64,000 nucleotides of DNA. Origin: Ruegeria discodermiae (GTDB taxonomy: Bacteria > Pseudomonadota > Alphaproteobacteria > Rhodobacterales > Rhodobacteraceae). The stretch is taken from positions 51,660-115,659 of the forward strand of contig NZ_JAVAMO010000017.1 in the NCBI RefSeq assembly GCF_030758345.1, written 5' to 3'. Position numbers and translations under genes: made by a program. Position 1 is the first letter of the stretch. Every line of letters starts with the position of its first letter. Below the pieces are notes generated by a model. It was not told the origin of the DNA, did no database searches, and saw only the letters and a program-made list of their open reading frames with translations. This document shows, piece by piece, positions 45,301 through 53,449 of this stretch.

Positions 45301-47468
45301 ACGGGTTTGCCGACAATGACGCGAGGCGCCGCTCCGACGCGCTTGCAAAACTGTTCACCAACATGGACGAAGACGGATGCAAGGATCTTAGACTTGCTCT
45401 GAGCGACGGCGGATTGGGTCAGGCGCCGGAAGCTTTGGGTCACGCCATTGGCATCGGTTGCGGTGGCGATGCGGCACAGCTTACGGCCTTCGCAGGTGCC
45501 TTCAAGGTCAACCCGGGTCCGAAAAAGTTGGAGCAATTGCTGACGGATGGCGGGCTAAAAGGTAAATCCGGCCCGCTTGTGTCTGGAGATATCGATCCGA
45601 AATGCCTGGGTCAAATTCTGAAACATGGCGCAGGCCCAACCCCAGCTAATGCCAATACCCGAATGGGTAAGATGGCCGATTTGATCAATGGGCTGGAAAA
45701 GGGCGATTGCGAGACCCTCAAGGATGTGCTGGGCGAAGGCGGTCTGGGCCAGGCGCCCGAGCCTCTGGGCCATCTGATCGGTGTCGGGTGTGAAGGCGCT
45801 CCCACCAAGCTGAAGGCGACGATCGGCGCGTTCGATGACAAGCCCAAGCGCGAGGGATTGGCGAAGATCCTTAAAAAAGGTGGGCTGGATAGCAGCGTTT
45901 TGGGCGTCGATGGCAGGCCCAAGGTCGATCCGGCCTGTCTGGCGCAATTGCTCAAACACAGTGGCGGTCCGCGTCCCGACGCTGCGGTTGATCCCGAGGA
46001 TAGCCGCCGCGCCAAGGCGTTGGCTGCTTTGTGCACCGGCATGGGCGATGTCGGGTTCGACGCGCTGAAAGAGGTGCTGGAGGACAGCGGCCTGGGCAAC
46101 GACCCGGTGGTACTAGGGCATTTGGTAGGCATTGGCTGCAAGGGCAATGGCACCAAGCTTGAGGCACTGACGACCGAGCTGAACAAGGGACAAAACAAGA
46201 GCAACCTGACCGATCTGCTGCAAAAGGGTGGTCTGGGCACTCGGGACGATGCGAATAAACCCACGGGAACCGATGCGAAATGTCTGGCCAACCTGTTCGA
46301 GCCGGGCTCTGATGGCGATCCCGCCGAATTGATCAAGCTGATGACAGCGCTGAGCGATACAGCGGCCAACCCCAACGCGCTGAGTGATCTGAAGGGTGTG
46401 ATGACCACCGGCGTGCTGGGGCACCATCCCGAGGTTCTGGGGTCGCTTTACAAGCACGGTTGTCTGGATAACTCTACTGGGTCAGCGGACGGGGCCGGGG
46501 CGAAGGACCCGCAGATCCTGATCGATATGGTGGGCGAATTCCGGGGCGATACCGAGGCGGCCAAATTCAATGAGTTGCTGACAGCGGGCGGGTTTGCCAA
46601 GCGCGGCAAGGCCAATGTTGGTGGGCGCGACATCCACCGTGACCGACTGGCCAGTGTCATGCGGTACGGGTTCACGCTCAAAGGCGGCACGAAGCCGGAC
46701 GGAAAGAAGCTTAAAAAGCTCTATGACGCGTTCAAGAACAACGCGGGTGATCATCTCGGCGATCTGGATTCTATGCTGGACGCGATGGAAACCGCCGAGG
46801 ATTGGATTCTGGAGGAATCCAAGGCGAAAGAGCCCAAGCAGCCCGGCAAAGGGCTGCAGAATGTTATTGGCGCGACTGGCCATGGCGGCAACGTGACCCA
46901 TTTACACAGCAAGTTCTTCACGAAGCTAAAGCAGCGGGCCACAAGCGCAGCTGTGGGCGATCCTGCTCACGTTCCTAGGCTCAGTCAAGACCAACTGATC
47001 CAGCATGCCGCTTCGTTTGAACACGATACTACGCATCCGCCGCGAACATCGGTGACACCAACCGGCGGTGCCGCGACAGAGGTGCGCTTGAATCACATCG
47101 TCGAACGGCATACGCGTAAGCACTGCAACTTCACTCTGAAGCCAGCGAACGACCCCGTTCCCGTCACGCTTTATCCCAGGGGCACCGATGTAACAAACAT
47201 TGAGGGCAGGGTGAAAGGAGCGTTGGAAAATTTGGCGAATCCACAGCCACTTGATGAAACCGCGTTAGGCAATGGCGGTACCTATTCTTTTGAAGACAAT
47301 ATAAATGATGGTAACGGCGGGACGGCGAAGATTGGTTTCAACAAGGACCCGAATTCGGGCGCCAATCCGCAGGCAGCTTACGTTGGCCAATTTTACCCTC
47401 GCGGTGGTGTAAATGTCCGAAAAATCAAGAACCTCGATATGCTCGGGATGCAAGATGCACTCGTGTAA
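42390..47468 (+). CDS. Giant repeat protein with candidate C-terminal nuclease domain
   Basis: A 1692-residue protein with a modular build like that of polymorphic toxins. Residues 1-110 are acidic and disordered. Residues about 225-660 hold six 73-residue coiled-coil repeats, the middle four nearly identical. Residues about 850-1370 hold helical repeats of 110-117 residues (GGLGQAPExLGHLIGxGCxGD type). The last 130 residues differ in character: LNHIVERHTRKHCNF near residue 1567, DGNGGTAKIGFN, then AYVGQFYPRGG. That order of His-rich motif, beta strand and YP motif resembles the EndoU/BECR nuclease fold used by many toxin tips. No secretion signal or delivery marker is visible. The small gene 21 bp downstream is placed like an immunity gene. 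Nuclease activity and toxin role are inferences. Confidence 0.7.
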   Translation: MPNNNDNKKDKGAEEKVELPSDYMDWGEALAPHYGVSLSEGGDPQQDQHQGTDRDDNEDIEDDKNSPPPKDHDEKEKEAGNEGDEDEDKTDTDEPEDDDPEEREAGDLREQLRQRVRDVVPENSTNEDVVPGSDPAELSGAIIQAEKLLAAIATPDLQTLRSYAERDVPTLEDEVLEIKQKVASRKHEADRIRDEEARISVPETAHDGEKRRLEEARKKVTDCLAVLPLTDEVLTKADTALTAAKKVASEIETNVNRRLENHQQISEELSGIELDAGANDEDKQAFTEARENVVSKLAETPLTDQVLTDAALALEEARKRAELIREAVQERQEVKQRIKSEAEQLEDHGDADENEKSTLAKARKKVTEKLDETPLTDQVLTDAALALAEARNRAERIREAVQKRQEEKQRIKSEAKQLENPADADKDEKSALAEAREKVANTLAETPLTDQVLTDAALALEEARKRAELIREAVQERQEVKQRIKSEAKQLEDHGDADENEKSALAEAREKVANTLAETPLSNQVLKDAASALEKARELAERIQQAAQKRQEEKQRIKSEAEQLEDHGDADGNEKAALAEARNKVADKLDETPLIQTVLDDAQSLLEDAKRTALELSKAAQIRRDTHDRIQSDGEGVKIVGVLADQIEKMKTAREELASELTKPVTQENNEAAQAKLEVLQKTARNVSDELAVLGDAKGIHDLCDAAGVSHDEYLALEDGLGGRKELLACRAAFSATKLGELCKDLGGADKLGTLIKELGGAEELQKLLGELGEKDFLLKLVNDTSLDGKEIKKLCTDLEPKLVADMLGAGVSAKDIERLHAAIGDKVSDFKTLAKDAGLSAKPKAMMALFTTGCEGDSNKFQALCTGFSGGDDADKLKRANLKGLVDKGGLGDAPEAFGELLATGCDGDPAKLIELSGAFDTDEKRDGMKRMLSDGGLAGRTAPPPLADKEIDAKCLAMMLKHAAGPAPHGFADNDARRRSDALAKLFTNMDEDGCKDLRLALSDGGLGQAPEALGHAIGIGCGGDAAQLTAFAGAFKVNPGPKKLEQLLTDGGLKGKSGPLVSGDIDPKCLGQILKHGAGPTPANANTRMGKMADLINGLEKGDCETLKDVLGEGGLGQAPEPLGHLIGVGCEGAPTKLKATIGAFDDKPKREGLAKILKKGGLDSSVLGVDGRPKVDPACLAQLLKHSGGPRPDAAVDPEDSRRAKALAALCTGMGDVGFDALKEVLEDSGLGNDPVVLGHLVGIGCKGNGTKLEALTTELNKGQNKSNLTDLLQKGGLGTRDDANKPTGTDAKCLANLFEPGSDGDPAELIKLMTALSDTAANPNALSDLKGVMTTGVLGHHPEVLGSLYKHGCLDNSTGSADGAGAKDPQILIDMVGEFRGDTEAAKFNELLTAGGFAKRGKANVGGRDIHRDRLASVMRYGFTLKGGTKPDGKKLKKLYDAFKNNAGDHLGDLDSMLDAMETAEDWILEESKAKEPKQPGKGLQNVIGATGHGGNVTHLHSKFFTKLKQRATSAAVGDPAHVPRLSQDQLIQHAASFEHDTTHPPRTSVTPTGGAATEVRLNHIVERHTRKHCNFTLKPANDPVPVTLYPRGTDVTNIEGRVKGALENLANPQPLDETALGNGGTYSFEDNINDGNGGTAKIGFNKDPNSGANPQAAYVGQFYPRGGVNVRKIKNLDMLGMQDALV
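43065..44378 (+). repeat. 219-bp tandem repeats inside the giant protein gene
   Basis: The phrase GAGACGCCACTGACCGATCA or a close variant recurs at 43284, 43503, 43722, 43941 and 44160, an exact 219-bp (73-codon) period. The units starting at 43284, 43503, 43722 and 43941 are nearly identical in DNA; flanking units at each end are diverged. Each encodes a helical unit such as TDQVLTDAALALEEARKRA followed by KQRIKSEAEQLED. Confidence 0.9.
44930..46480 (+). repeat. Diverged helical repeats, about 110-117 codons
   Basis: Similar segments recur in the giant protein: the Cys-Gly-Asp phrase (TGCDGDPAKL type) near 45096, 45447, 45777 and 46125, and the CLxxxLKHxxGPxP phrase near 45256, 45600 and 45930. 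Spacing is 330-351 bp. Unlike the 219-bp array these units are well diverged in DNA. Confidence 0.7.
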
Positions 47469-47489
47469 GACAGCAAAAGGGATCGATTC

Positions 47490-47966
47490 ATGATGGACCA
47501 ACCCGTATCGGTGACGTTGTTCGTTTTTGTCCCGCCTAATGAGATGGTGCCCGAGGCCGAACTGGCTGGGTTCGAACGATCCCGGCTTGATGTCAGTTAT
47601 CAGCAGGAGGGCAGCATGCAGATTTCGACGCGTGAGGTCATGGTGGACATCAGTGATGCCTTGCAATGGATGGTGCCGGGCCTGTGCTTCGACGGGATCG
47701 TCGCGCTGCGAAAATCGGGCGAATACAGCTTGGATCTCTTCGCTTCTGACGAGAGAATCGCAATGCGGCGGAATGGAGATGAGATCGAACTGAAAGGTGA
47801 ATATATCGAACCGAAGGTCTTTCCGGCAGACGCGTTCGAAACGGCGATGATCGAGGCAGGGAGGCGCTACTTGGCGCTCTCTGCGCGGTTGTGGCCTGAC
47901 CGATCCGAGTCAGAAGTCCAGAACCTTAATGAGCGCGCTTCGGCTGCAGGAGCGATCGTACCTTGA
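47490..47966 (+). CDS. Candidate immunity protein for the giant repeat protein
   Basis: A 158-residue soluble, acidic protein with no recognised domain. It contains beta strands in the first half (VSVTLFVFVPPNEM, ISTREVMVDISDALQWM) and ends in an amphipathic helix (FETAMIEAGRRYLALSARLWP). Size, acidity and placement 21 bp after a gene whose product ends in a candidate nuclease fit a cognate immunity protein. No similarity to a named immunity family is obvious to me, so this is a contextual call. It is the last gene of the island before IS110-derived sequence. Confidence 0.65.
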   Translation: MMDQPVSVTLFVFVPPNEMVPEAELAGFERSRLDVSYQQEGSMQISTREVMVDISDALQWMVPGLCFDGIVALRKSGEYSLDLFASDERIAMRRNGDEIELKGEYIEPKVFPADAFETAMIEAGRRYLALSARLWPDRSESEVQNLNERASAAGAIVP

Positions 47967-48133
47967 GGGGACGTTGTTACATGCGTGGATAGGCCTTGTT
48001 GCACGGATAATCTGGAGCTCGAAACGCGCCCTGCCCGAGATGAGATTCAGGCGGTCCGTTCGAAACTTGGGCGACCAAGGCCGGTCATCCGGTTGAGAAC
48101 TCGGACGCCGATCCCGGCTTCTATTTTCGGCTT
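47967..48133. other. Intergenic with possible IS5-type end
   Basis: No gene is supported. GGCCTTGTTGCACGGATAAT near 47992 resembles the terminal sequence of IS5-group elements, but no transposase fragment follows before the IS110 piece at 48134. It may be a remnant. Confidence 0.3.
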
Positions 48134-48198
48134 TGATGGCTTCCATCCCCAAAACCTATCAGATGAGAAATCAGGGGATGTCCATTCCATCAAAGCCG
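48134..48198 (-). mobile_element. IS110 left-end fragment, inverted
   Basis: These 65 bp are the reverse complement of 39834-39898, differing at only a couple of positions, and both copies stop matching at the same side next to the start of the IS110 transposase frame. The two copies face each other and enclose the toxin-like island. Confidence 0.85.
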
Positions 48199-48461
48199 TC
48201 TTGGCTCAAAAGCCAGCGAACTGTAAGCCAAATTATGTTAAAAAAGCCGGTTCGAGGTCCTTTGCGGAACCGGGCGAAATAGCACTCAAAGAGCTAACGA
48301 TAAAGCCGCCGCTGGCGCGTGGCGCAGCGGATTCAACGAATGAGCCCAAATTGACTTGGCTGCGGCTTAGGCAAACTTTGAAACTAAAGCGATGGAGCAA
48401 GTGACGAATAGCAATGATTGGCGGTGATGACGCCGAGTAGACAATCCTGACACCTGATTTG
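48199..48461. other. Intergenic, no gene seen
   Basis: This 263-bp stretch holds no supported gene. CCGGTTC and GAACCGG near 48249-48275 could form a small hairpin. It may carry the 3' untranslated region of the convergent TIR-kinase-like gene. Confidence 0.4.
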
Positions 48462-50312
48462 CTAACCTTGTTGCAGGTTATATTGTTGGCTTTCAGACTT
48501 AAAATAGGAGACTACGAGTCCCAAAAATAACCGCCATTCTGCTCGAATAGTTTCCCTCTTCCTTTCGCAAGCACACTCGGGGTCAAAAGGATGATCGCCA
48601 TCGCATATTGTGCAAATGAGCGAGTCAGAAAACAATTCGTATTCGGAGCCGTCGATTTTCATGCCCGCATGATATCGCGCAACATCAGAAAACTTCTGCG
48701 CACGTTCAAAATCGATCTGGCTCAGGTAGTCGTGTATGAATTGGACACTGACTTCTAGAGCGTCATCCAGTTTTTTCGCTTGATCTGCGAACTCATCCGT
48801 CCTGAACAACTCCTTCATTCTAAGCGGGCCAATGGCATTTCTGAAATTTCCATAAAACGAAAGCAGAAAATCATCTCTCTTCCTGCATCTAGAAAGGCTT
48901 TCCTCTACGTGCACAAAAATGCGTTCTTCGACATGCTTAAGCTCGTGCAGAGCGTCCTTGACGGTTTGATAACGTTCGTCCTTCCTACTTCGCGTCATTC
49001 CTTCAAATACGCGACAGATACTGTCTGGAATTCCCAATGCCTCTCCGTCTAGGTGTGGAGGGTCCGCAAATGCAGATGTCTTGACTTTTAGTATATGATT
49101 AATGATCGCGGTCAGGTTTTCCTCTTCAGGTGAAATATTGTAAAATACAGAAGGCAACCGGCCTGTTAGCATGTGGAATGCCAGTATGCCGAGTCTATAA
49201 ACATCAGCCTGAGCAAAGTCGCGACCATGGTTGTAATTGGTGCTGAAACACTCCGGCGCGTTATACACTATGTCCTCAAGTCGAAGCTTGACATCTTCAC
49301 CATTAAGAGCAGCTTTTGATGCGTCATGAAGCGTATTAACTACTTCAGCGCCGCCGACAAAATCTAGTCTTACTCGGGGAGTAAGAAACGGTTCGCACTT
49401 TTCATCTAGAAAAATATTCGATGGCTTGAGATTGACGTCAATATGCCCAATACTATGTGCGCTTGTTGTGGCTTTCCCAATTTTGTAAATGTACTTCCTA
49501 ACTTCAAGCCAGTGCATAATCGCCCTAGGCCTCGGAGGCAGTACATTTACATCTGCAGTACTGCTAATTGTAATCTGTTTTCTTATTTCACCAGCTAGAC
49601 TGCCGCATGCGAAGTACGGCATATGAAAATATGGCCTTTCCTTGACTTCAAGTGACGCGCGATAGATGGCGGCAAAATTGGGAAGATTGGAAACGCGCAT
49701 TCCCGCTAATACGCTTTGCGCGAACCTTTCAGCGCCATTAGATGCAATGAACCTCTTTTCGACGAACCTTCTTTTTAAGTGTTTGTCTTCGCCTATCCTA
49801 ACTGTCGTCTGGCTTCCAATTGTAATATTTGAGCGAAATTGCTGAACTCTGTCTTCCAACTGTCTTATATCATCAGAACTGAATTGCACGCTCTCTCTGT
49901 CGTTTGGGTCTGTGAGCGAATAGCTTATGTACGTGACACCTCTTAAATCAGCTCCCAGTTTTGGCTTGTCTGTCGTTGGAAGTGCTATGAATGACCTTTC
50001 GGTTCCGACTGTTCCAGTGAATAATCCAAATTCAAAGACGACATTCTCTGACGTAAGATGAGTATATTGCTCGTGATTGATCTCTCTGTCCGGTCCGAAT
50101 ATTGAGATATAGAAATCATAGATGTGTGGAAGTTGCTTTATGTGTTCAAATAGTATTTCCCCGTGTTTAGCGCTAGCGTCCTGCCACGAAACAACTTCCG
50201 CAAACTCGCGCACTTGCTCCTTAAGACATTCAGCAATTTTCAAATTCTCTTGGGAAGATGCAACGAAAATTGTTGGTTTGTAATGTTGAACCTCCACACA
50301 AAAGCCCTCCAC
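48462..50312 (-). CDS. TIR-like / protein-kinase-like fusion
   Basis: A 616-residue protein. Residues 10-135 match the CAP12/PycTIR-type TIR domain of bacterial immune systems: PTIFVASSQENLKIAECLKEQV, IYDFYISIFGPD, and SENVVFEFGLFTGTVG, in which Glu94 is the likely catalytic residue for NAD cleavage. Residues about 165-465 look like a protein kinase: a possible ATP Lys in FVEKRF (186), the loop HIDVNLKPSN (290-299), DFVG in place of DFG (317-320), NAPE (351-354) and ADVYRLGILAFHMLTGRLP. The catalytic loop is abnormal, so kinase activity is doubtful. A C-terminal C-x2-C-x9-C-x-C cluster (567-582) may bind zinc. The gene is AT-rich compared with its neighbours. Start is a GTG at 50312; GTG 50297 with GGAGGG upstream is an alternative. 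Confidence 0.78.
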   Translation of the reverse strand: MEGFCVEVQHYKPTIFVASSQENLKIAECLKEQVREFAEVVSWQDASAKHGEILFEHIKQLPHIYDFYISIFGPDREINHEQYTHLTSENVVFEFGLFTGTVGTERSFIALPTTDKPKLGADLRGVTYISYSLTDPNDRESVQFSSDDIRQLEDRVQQFRSNITIGSQTTVRIGEDKHLKRRFVEKRFIASNGAERFAQSVLAGMRVSNLPNFAAIYRASLEVKERPYFHMPYFACGSLAGEIRKQITISSTADVNVLPPRPRAIMHWLEVRKYIYKIGKATTSAHSIGHIDVNLKPSNIFLDEKCEPFLTPRVRLDFVGGAEVVNTLHDASKAALNGEDVKLRLEDIVYNAPECFSTNYNHGRDFAQADVYRLGILAFHMLTGRLPSVFYNISPEEENLTAIINHILKVKTSAFADPPHLDGEALGIPDSICRVFEGMTRSRKDERYQTVKDALHELKHVEERIFVHVEESLSRCRKRDDFLLSFYGNFRNAIGPLRMKELFRTDEFADQAKKLDDALEVSVQFIHDYLSQIDFERAQKFSDVARYHAGMKIDGSEYELFSDSLICTICDGDHPFDPECACERKRETIRAEWRLFLGLVVSYFKSESQQYNLQQG

Positions 50313-50976
50313 ACAATTTCCTGTAACACTACAATTATACGATGTTGGCCTGCACGGCGCAAACGCACAGTTTGTGGTTCGAAGCAGGAGTGAAGTTCAT
50401 TGCTGATTTTAGCCCTAAAAGTTGCGATGGGCTTGTCCTTAACTCATAAGTTCCGCGCGGCAATCGCGCCTTGCACACTACCGATTTCGGCTTGCCTGTC
50501 CTCAGTGCGATTTGTTGAAACCAACCAAAGAAGCATCGAACTCAAAGGCAGTTTTGTTGGGCGTTGCGAGAGATCGACTACCCCGAGATTTTGCATTCGC
50601 AGCGAATAGCAGCAATCCGGGCAGCAGGCGCAGCGCCAATTCAGGGTTGTGAATGATCGGTTTGGGCAGTTCCTGATCTGAACGAGAGGGGCTTTGAATT
50701 AGGAAGCTGCGTTTGCACTGATGTCGGCTTTGAGCCGAGGCTGTGTGAAAACTCTGACTGTCCAGCGCGGTATGCCGAAAACAGCCTCTATGTGCGTTCT
50801 CTCGCACTTCTGAGAGAGCTTTTGCACAAGTGTCGAAAACGAGCGCGACGAGAGAGCTCAAGGGCCACAGCTTTAACACACCCTCAGCCCTTTGGCGACA
50901 TTCGTTCGCATGCCCCCGCCATTTCTTTGAGGTGAGGTTTTTGATATACTTACCTCGGTAGTTTGGGGATCTTCCA
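50313..50976. other. Intergenic, possible IS remnant
   Basis: No credible gene is visible in this 660-bp stretch. GAGGCTGTGTGAAAACTCTG near 50731 resembles the terminal repeat of IS1182-type or related elements, so part of the stretch could be a decayed insertion sequence. Small frames on either strand show no family features. Confidence 0.35.
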
Positions 50977-51794
50977 ATGCAATACAAAGAATTCGCCGAC
51001 GCCGAAAAATCCGGATGGTCCGAGGACTCTAAGGCCGACGCATATGTTGGCCTTTTCGCACCCATTTCAAACCAACTAATCCCTTCACTCGTGCAAGCGA
51101 CGCGCGCCGCTCACGACGGCATCGTGCTGGATCTTTGTTGCGGTCACGGGAATGCTGCCGAAGCTCTCGTACAGCAGGGGCGAAGGTAACCGGGCTTGAT
51201 TTTTCGCCAGCAATGCTGGCTCGTGCCCGTCGTCGGGTTCCGAACGCCTCGTTTGTTGAAGGTGACGCAGCGAGCCTGCCGTTCGATGACAAGAGCTTCG
51301 ATGCAGTCGTGTGCAATGTGGGCTTTGGTCATCTACCCGAACCAGATACGGTTCTCGCTGAGATTTCGCGGGTTCTCAGACCCGGCGGCGTCGCTGCGAT
51401 GACGTCATGGCGCGAGCTCGAGCATTCTGCCAGTTTTCAAATTGTTTTTGGAGCAGTAAAGGCACACGGCGACCCAGGACTTGCGCCACCGGCACCTGAC
51501 TTCCACCTTTTTTCCAAACGCGAGGCCGCTAATAATGCGCTTGCGGCGGCTGGATTCTTTGATCCCCAATTTACCGACATCGAGTCCGCGTTTCAATTCA
51601 ACGACCCGAGCGGCTTTGCAGACGTATTTGAGCGTGCGACCGTCCGAGCGGCCATGCTTATCAGTTCGCAGACCTCTGCTGCGCGCGATGCCATTCGTCG
51701 GACCATGACACAGCGCGTCGCAGATGAATTCGGCGATGAAAACGGTGGGTGGCGTGTTCCATTTCCAGCGACAATGGTGACTGCGCACACGTAG
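50977..51794 (+). pseudogene. SAM-dependent methyltransferase, frameshifted
   Basis: Two frames together encode one class I methyltransferase of about 270 residues. The first (50977 to about 51180) ends VLDLCCGHGNAAEALVQQG, containing the SAM-binding motif I. The second continues AKVTGLDFSPAMLARARRRVP, then FDAVVCNVGFGHLPEPDTVLAEISRVLRPGGVAAM. At 51176-51181 the DNA reads CAGGGGCGAAG where CAGGGGGCGAAG would keep the frame, so one G has been lost from a G run. The rest is complete to the stop. This is either a real inactivating mutation or a base-calling error. The gene resembles UbiE-type enzymes. The protein's substrate is unknown. Confidence 0.85.
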
Positions 51795-52130
51795 CGTTGG
51801 TTATGCTGAGGCTTGAGTGGTCCAATCCAAAGCCTACGTCCGGTTTGTCCCGCACAGCCGACCTACGAACTTCCATTGATATTGGCGAGATGGCAGGGTG
51901 CGGGAAGATCTATTGCCTGTCATAACGCGTGTGTAAGGCTAACGGGCATCAGCCGTTTTCGGAGGCGGTTCATGGGTTTGCAGGTTTTAAGATGAGGGTG
52001 GGGTCTTGATTAGCAATCAAGTTTTTTAAGGCGCTGATCCGTACGGCGGGCCTTACCATCATAGAAGCGGATCGACGCCAGGTATTGCAAGGAAGGGTGC
52101 CGGAAGATGGCGGGACCGGTGAATGGAAGG
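51795..52130. other. Intergenic, no gene seen
   Basis: About 335 bp without a supported coding region or recognisable repeat. It lies between the broken methyltransferase and the convergent HIRAN gene and could hold both 3' ends. Confidence 0.4.
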
Positions 52131-52661
52131 CTAGATCTCGTACTTCTTTCGGTCCTTGGCGGCGGGCACCAAGACGTTGATCGCAATAAAGGCAGTATCT
52201 TCTTTCCACCCGCAACGGCGCGCTTCAGCCGCTAGTGGCATGTCTGTAGAGAATTGGGCGGCTATATCGCCAGCCAGATCAGTGGGGAGATAACCCAACA
52301 TCGTATTGCCGCACTTCACTGCAACGGCGTTCTCATCGAATTTGTTGTCGGGCTCTCTCTCAAGGGCCACGGGCATCTTCGACCCTATCTGCTTCTTGAT
52401 TAGAGCAATCGCTTCAGGGCGTTTGGCAACGCCCTTTACGCCAATGTCAGTACCGCCCTGCATCGCAACTATGCCAACGGGCCGATACTTCTTGCCCCAG
52501 TCCAGATCGACGGAATGCCACGCGTCTTGCTTGATTGGTGTGTTGGTATTGATAGTTAGGGGCACATGAGTGCTGGATGGGTGGTCTTTGCTTTTTTTGT
52601 TCTTAGGGATGAGAAACCACACGACAGCCGCAGCGGCCAAGATAATCAGCAGGAATTCCAA
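52131..52661 (-). CDS. HIRAN-domain protein with N-terminal membrane anchor
   Basis: A 176-residue protein. Residues 2-19 form one hydrophobic helix (FLLIILAAAAVVWFLI), followed by a short polar linker. The HIRAN domain covers about residues 60-165, with the core VALEREPDNKFDENAVAVKCGNTMLGYLP and the helix containing DLAGDIAAQF. HIRAN domains bind DNA ends or single-stranded DNA in helicases and stand alone in some bacterial proteins. A membrane-tethered HIRAN is less usual. Function here is unknown. It sits alone between two non-coding gaps, with GIY-YIG and SRAP genes next on the same strand. Confidence 0.8.
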   Translation of the reverse strand: MEFLLIILAAAAVVWFLIPKNKKSKDHPSSTHVPLTINTNTPIKQDAWHSVDLDWGKKYRPVGIVAMQGGTDIGVKGVAKRPEAIALIKKQIGSKMPVALEREPDNKFDENAVAVKCGNTMLGYLPTDLAGDIAAQFSTDMPLAAEARRCGWKEDTAFIAINVLVPAAKDRKKYEI

Positions 52662-52803
52662 AGCGCAATCCTCTAGTCAACGGTTGCCACAGCATAAGAT
52701 AGGCACGAATGCGATAGCAAACGACGGCGCAGATAAAATTGGCGGGAAATCCCCGAGTAGCCGGAAGATTGATCTCATAAGGATGGTATCTGCCCATTTG
52801 GAG

Positions 52804-53415
52804 CTATCGTCGCAGATTCCAAGGAGGATCATTTGCCGCAATCAATTGAGACTCAAGCGTGGCGATATCATCATCTTGATGCATCGGCAGCAGCCAAAGT
52901 GAGATATCTCGTTCTGAAGAGGTGATACGTGAGTTTAAGTGACAGTTGGTCGCTTGCCCATCGAGATAGCAGTTTTTGGGGTGGATCTTTCCATAGCCCT
53001 GATTGATACGCTTCTTCATAGCATCGCGACATCGACCAATGTACATAATCTCTTGGTCAACGAAGTAAGCGTATACTCCTCTTAGACCCCAGAACTCAGG
53101 ATCTGAGATTGCGAATTCTGAGAACTCAAGGTCACCATATTTGTTCAAAAAGCTAAGGTAGAAAGCATCCCCTGACTTCTTGAGGTTTAGCAAGAAATCC
53201 CCCAAGGGTAGGTCCAAACTGGCTCTGAATCTTTCGGTCGCAGTGCTACTCAGCTTTTTGTACCGCTTATGCAAAAGTGTCTCGCGCAGCGTCTTGTTAT
53301 TTTTGTGCGCAAATACGTTTCTAAATCGCTCGCAGCCAAATCGCAGGGGAACACTCACGAACTCCCTAGTGCCAAGGGACTCTGGCTTGTCAATTTGCAT
53401 GGGCAAGTACTCCAT
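52804..53415 (-). CDS. GIY-YIG-type nuclease-domain protein
   Basis: A 203-residue protein with a GIY-YIG nuclease domain in its C-terminal half: GVYAYF (residues 113-118) and YIGR (125-128) separated by the usual short strand, Arg130, and Glu188 in TLESQLIAANDPPWN, which matches the family's metal-binding glutamate and following Asn. The N-terminal half is unrecognised. The start at 53415 avoids overlap with the SRAP gene; a longer frame begins at 53496 within it. No reverse transcriptase or homing-site features are near, so it may be a DNA repair or defence nuclease. Substrate is unknown. Confidence 0.7.
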   Translation of the reverse strand: MEYLPMQIDKPESLGTREFVSVPLRFGCERFRNVFAHKNNKTLRETLLHKRYKKLSSTATERFRASLDLPLGDFLLNLKKSGDAFYLSFLNKYGDLEFSEFAISDPEFWGLRGVYAYFVDQEIMYIGRCRDAMKKRINQGYGKIHPKNCYLDGQATNCHLNSRITSSERDISLWLLPMHQDDDIATLESQLIAANDPPWNLRR

Positions 53416-53449
53416 ACGGACACAATGTTTCAGTCTCTCACACCAATTG

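Noticed and set aside
42390..47468. Rhs or CdiA-type toxin
   Set aside because: No YD repeats, haemagglutinin repeats, TPS domain or VENN motif is present; the repeats are helical and of a different kind.
50502..51065. 187-codon minus-strand frame
   Set aside because: Cys/Ser-rich with no domain features, overlaps the methyltransferase start and a possible IS remnant.
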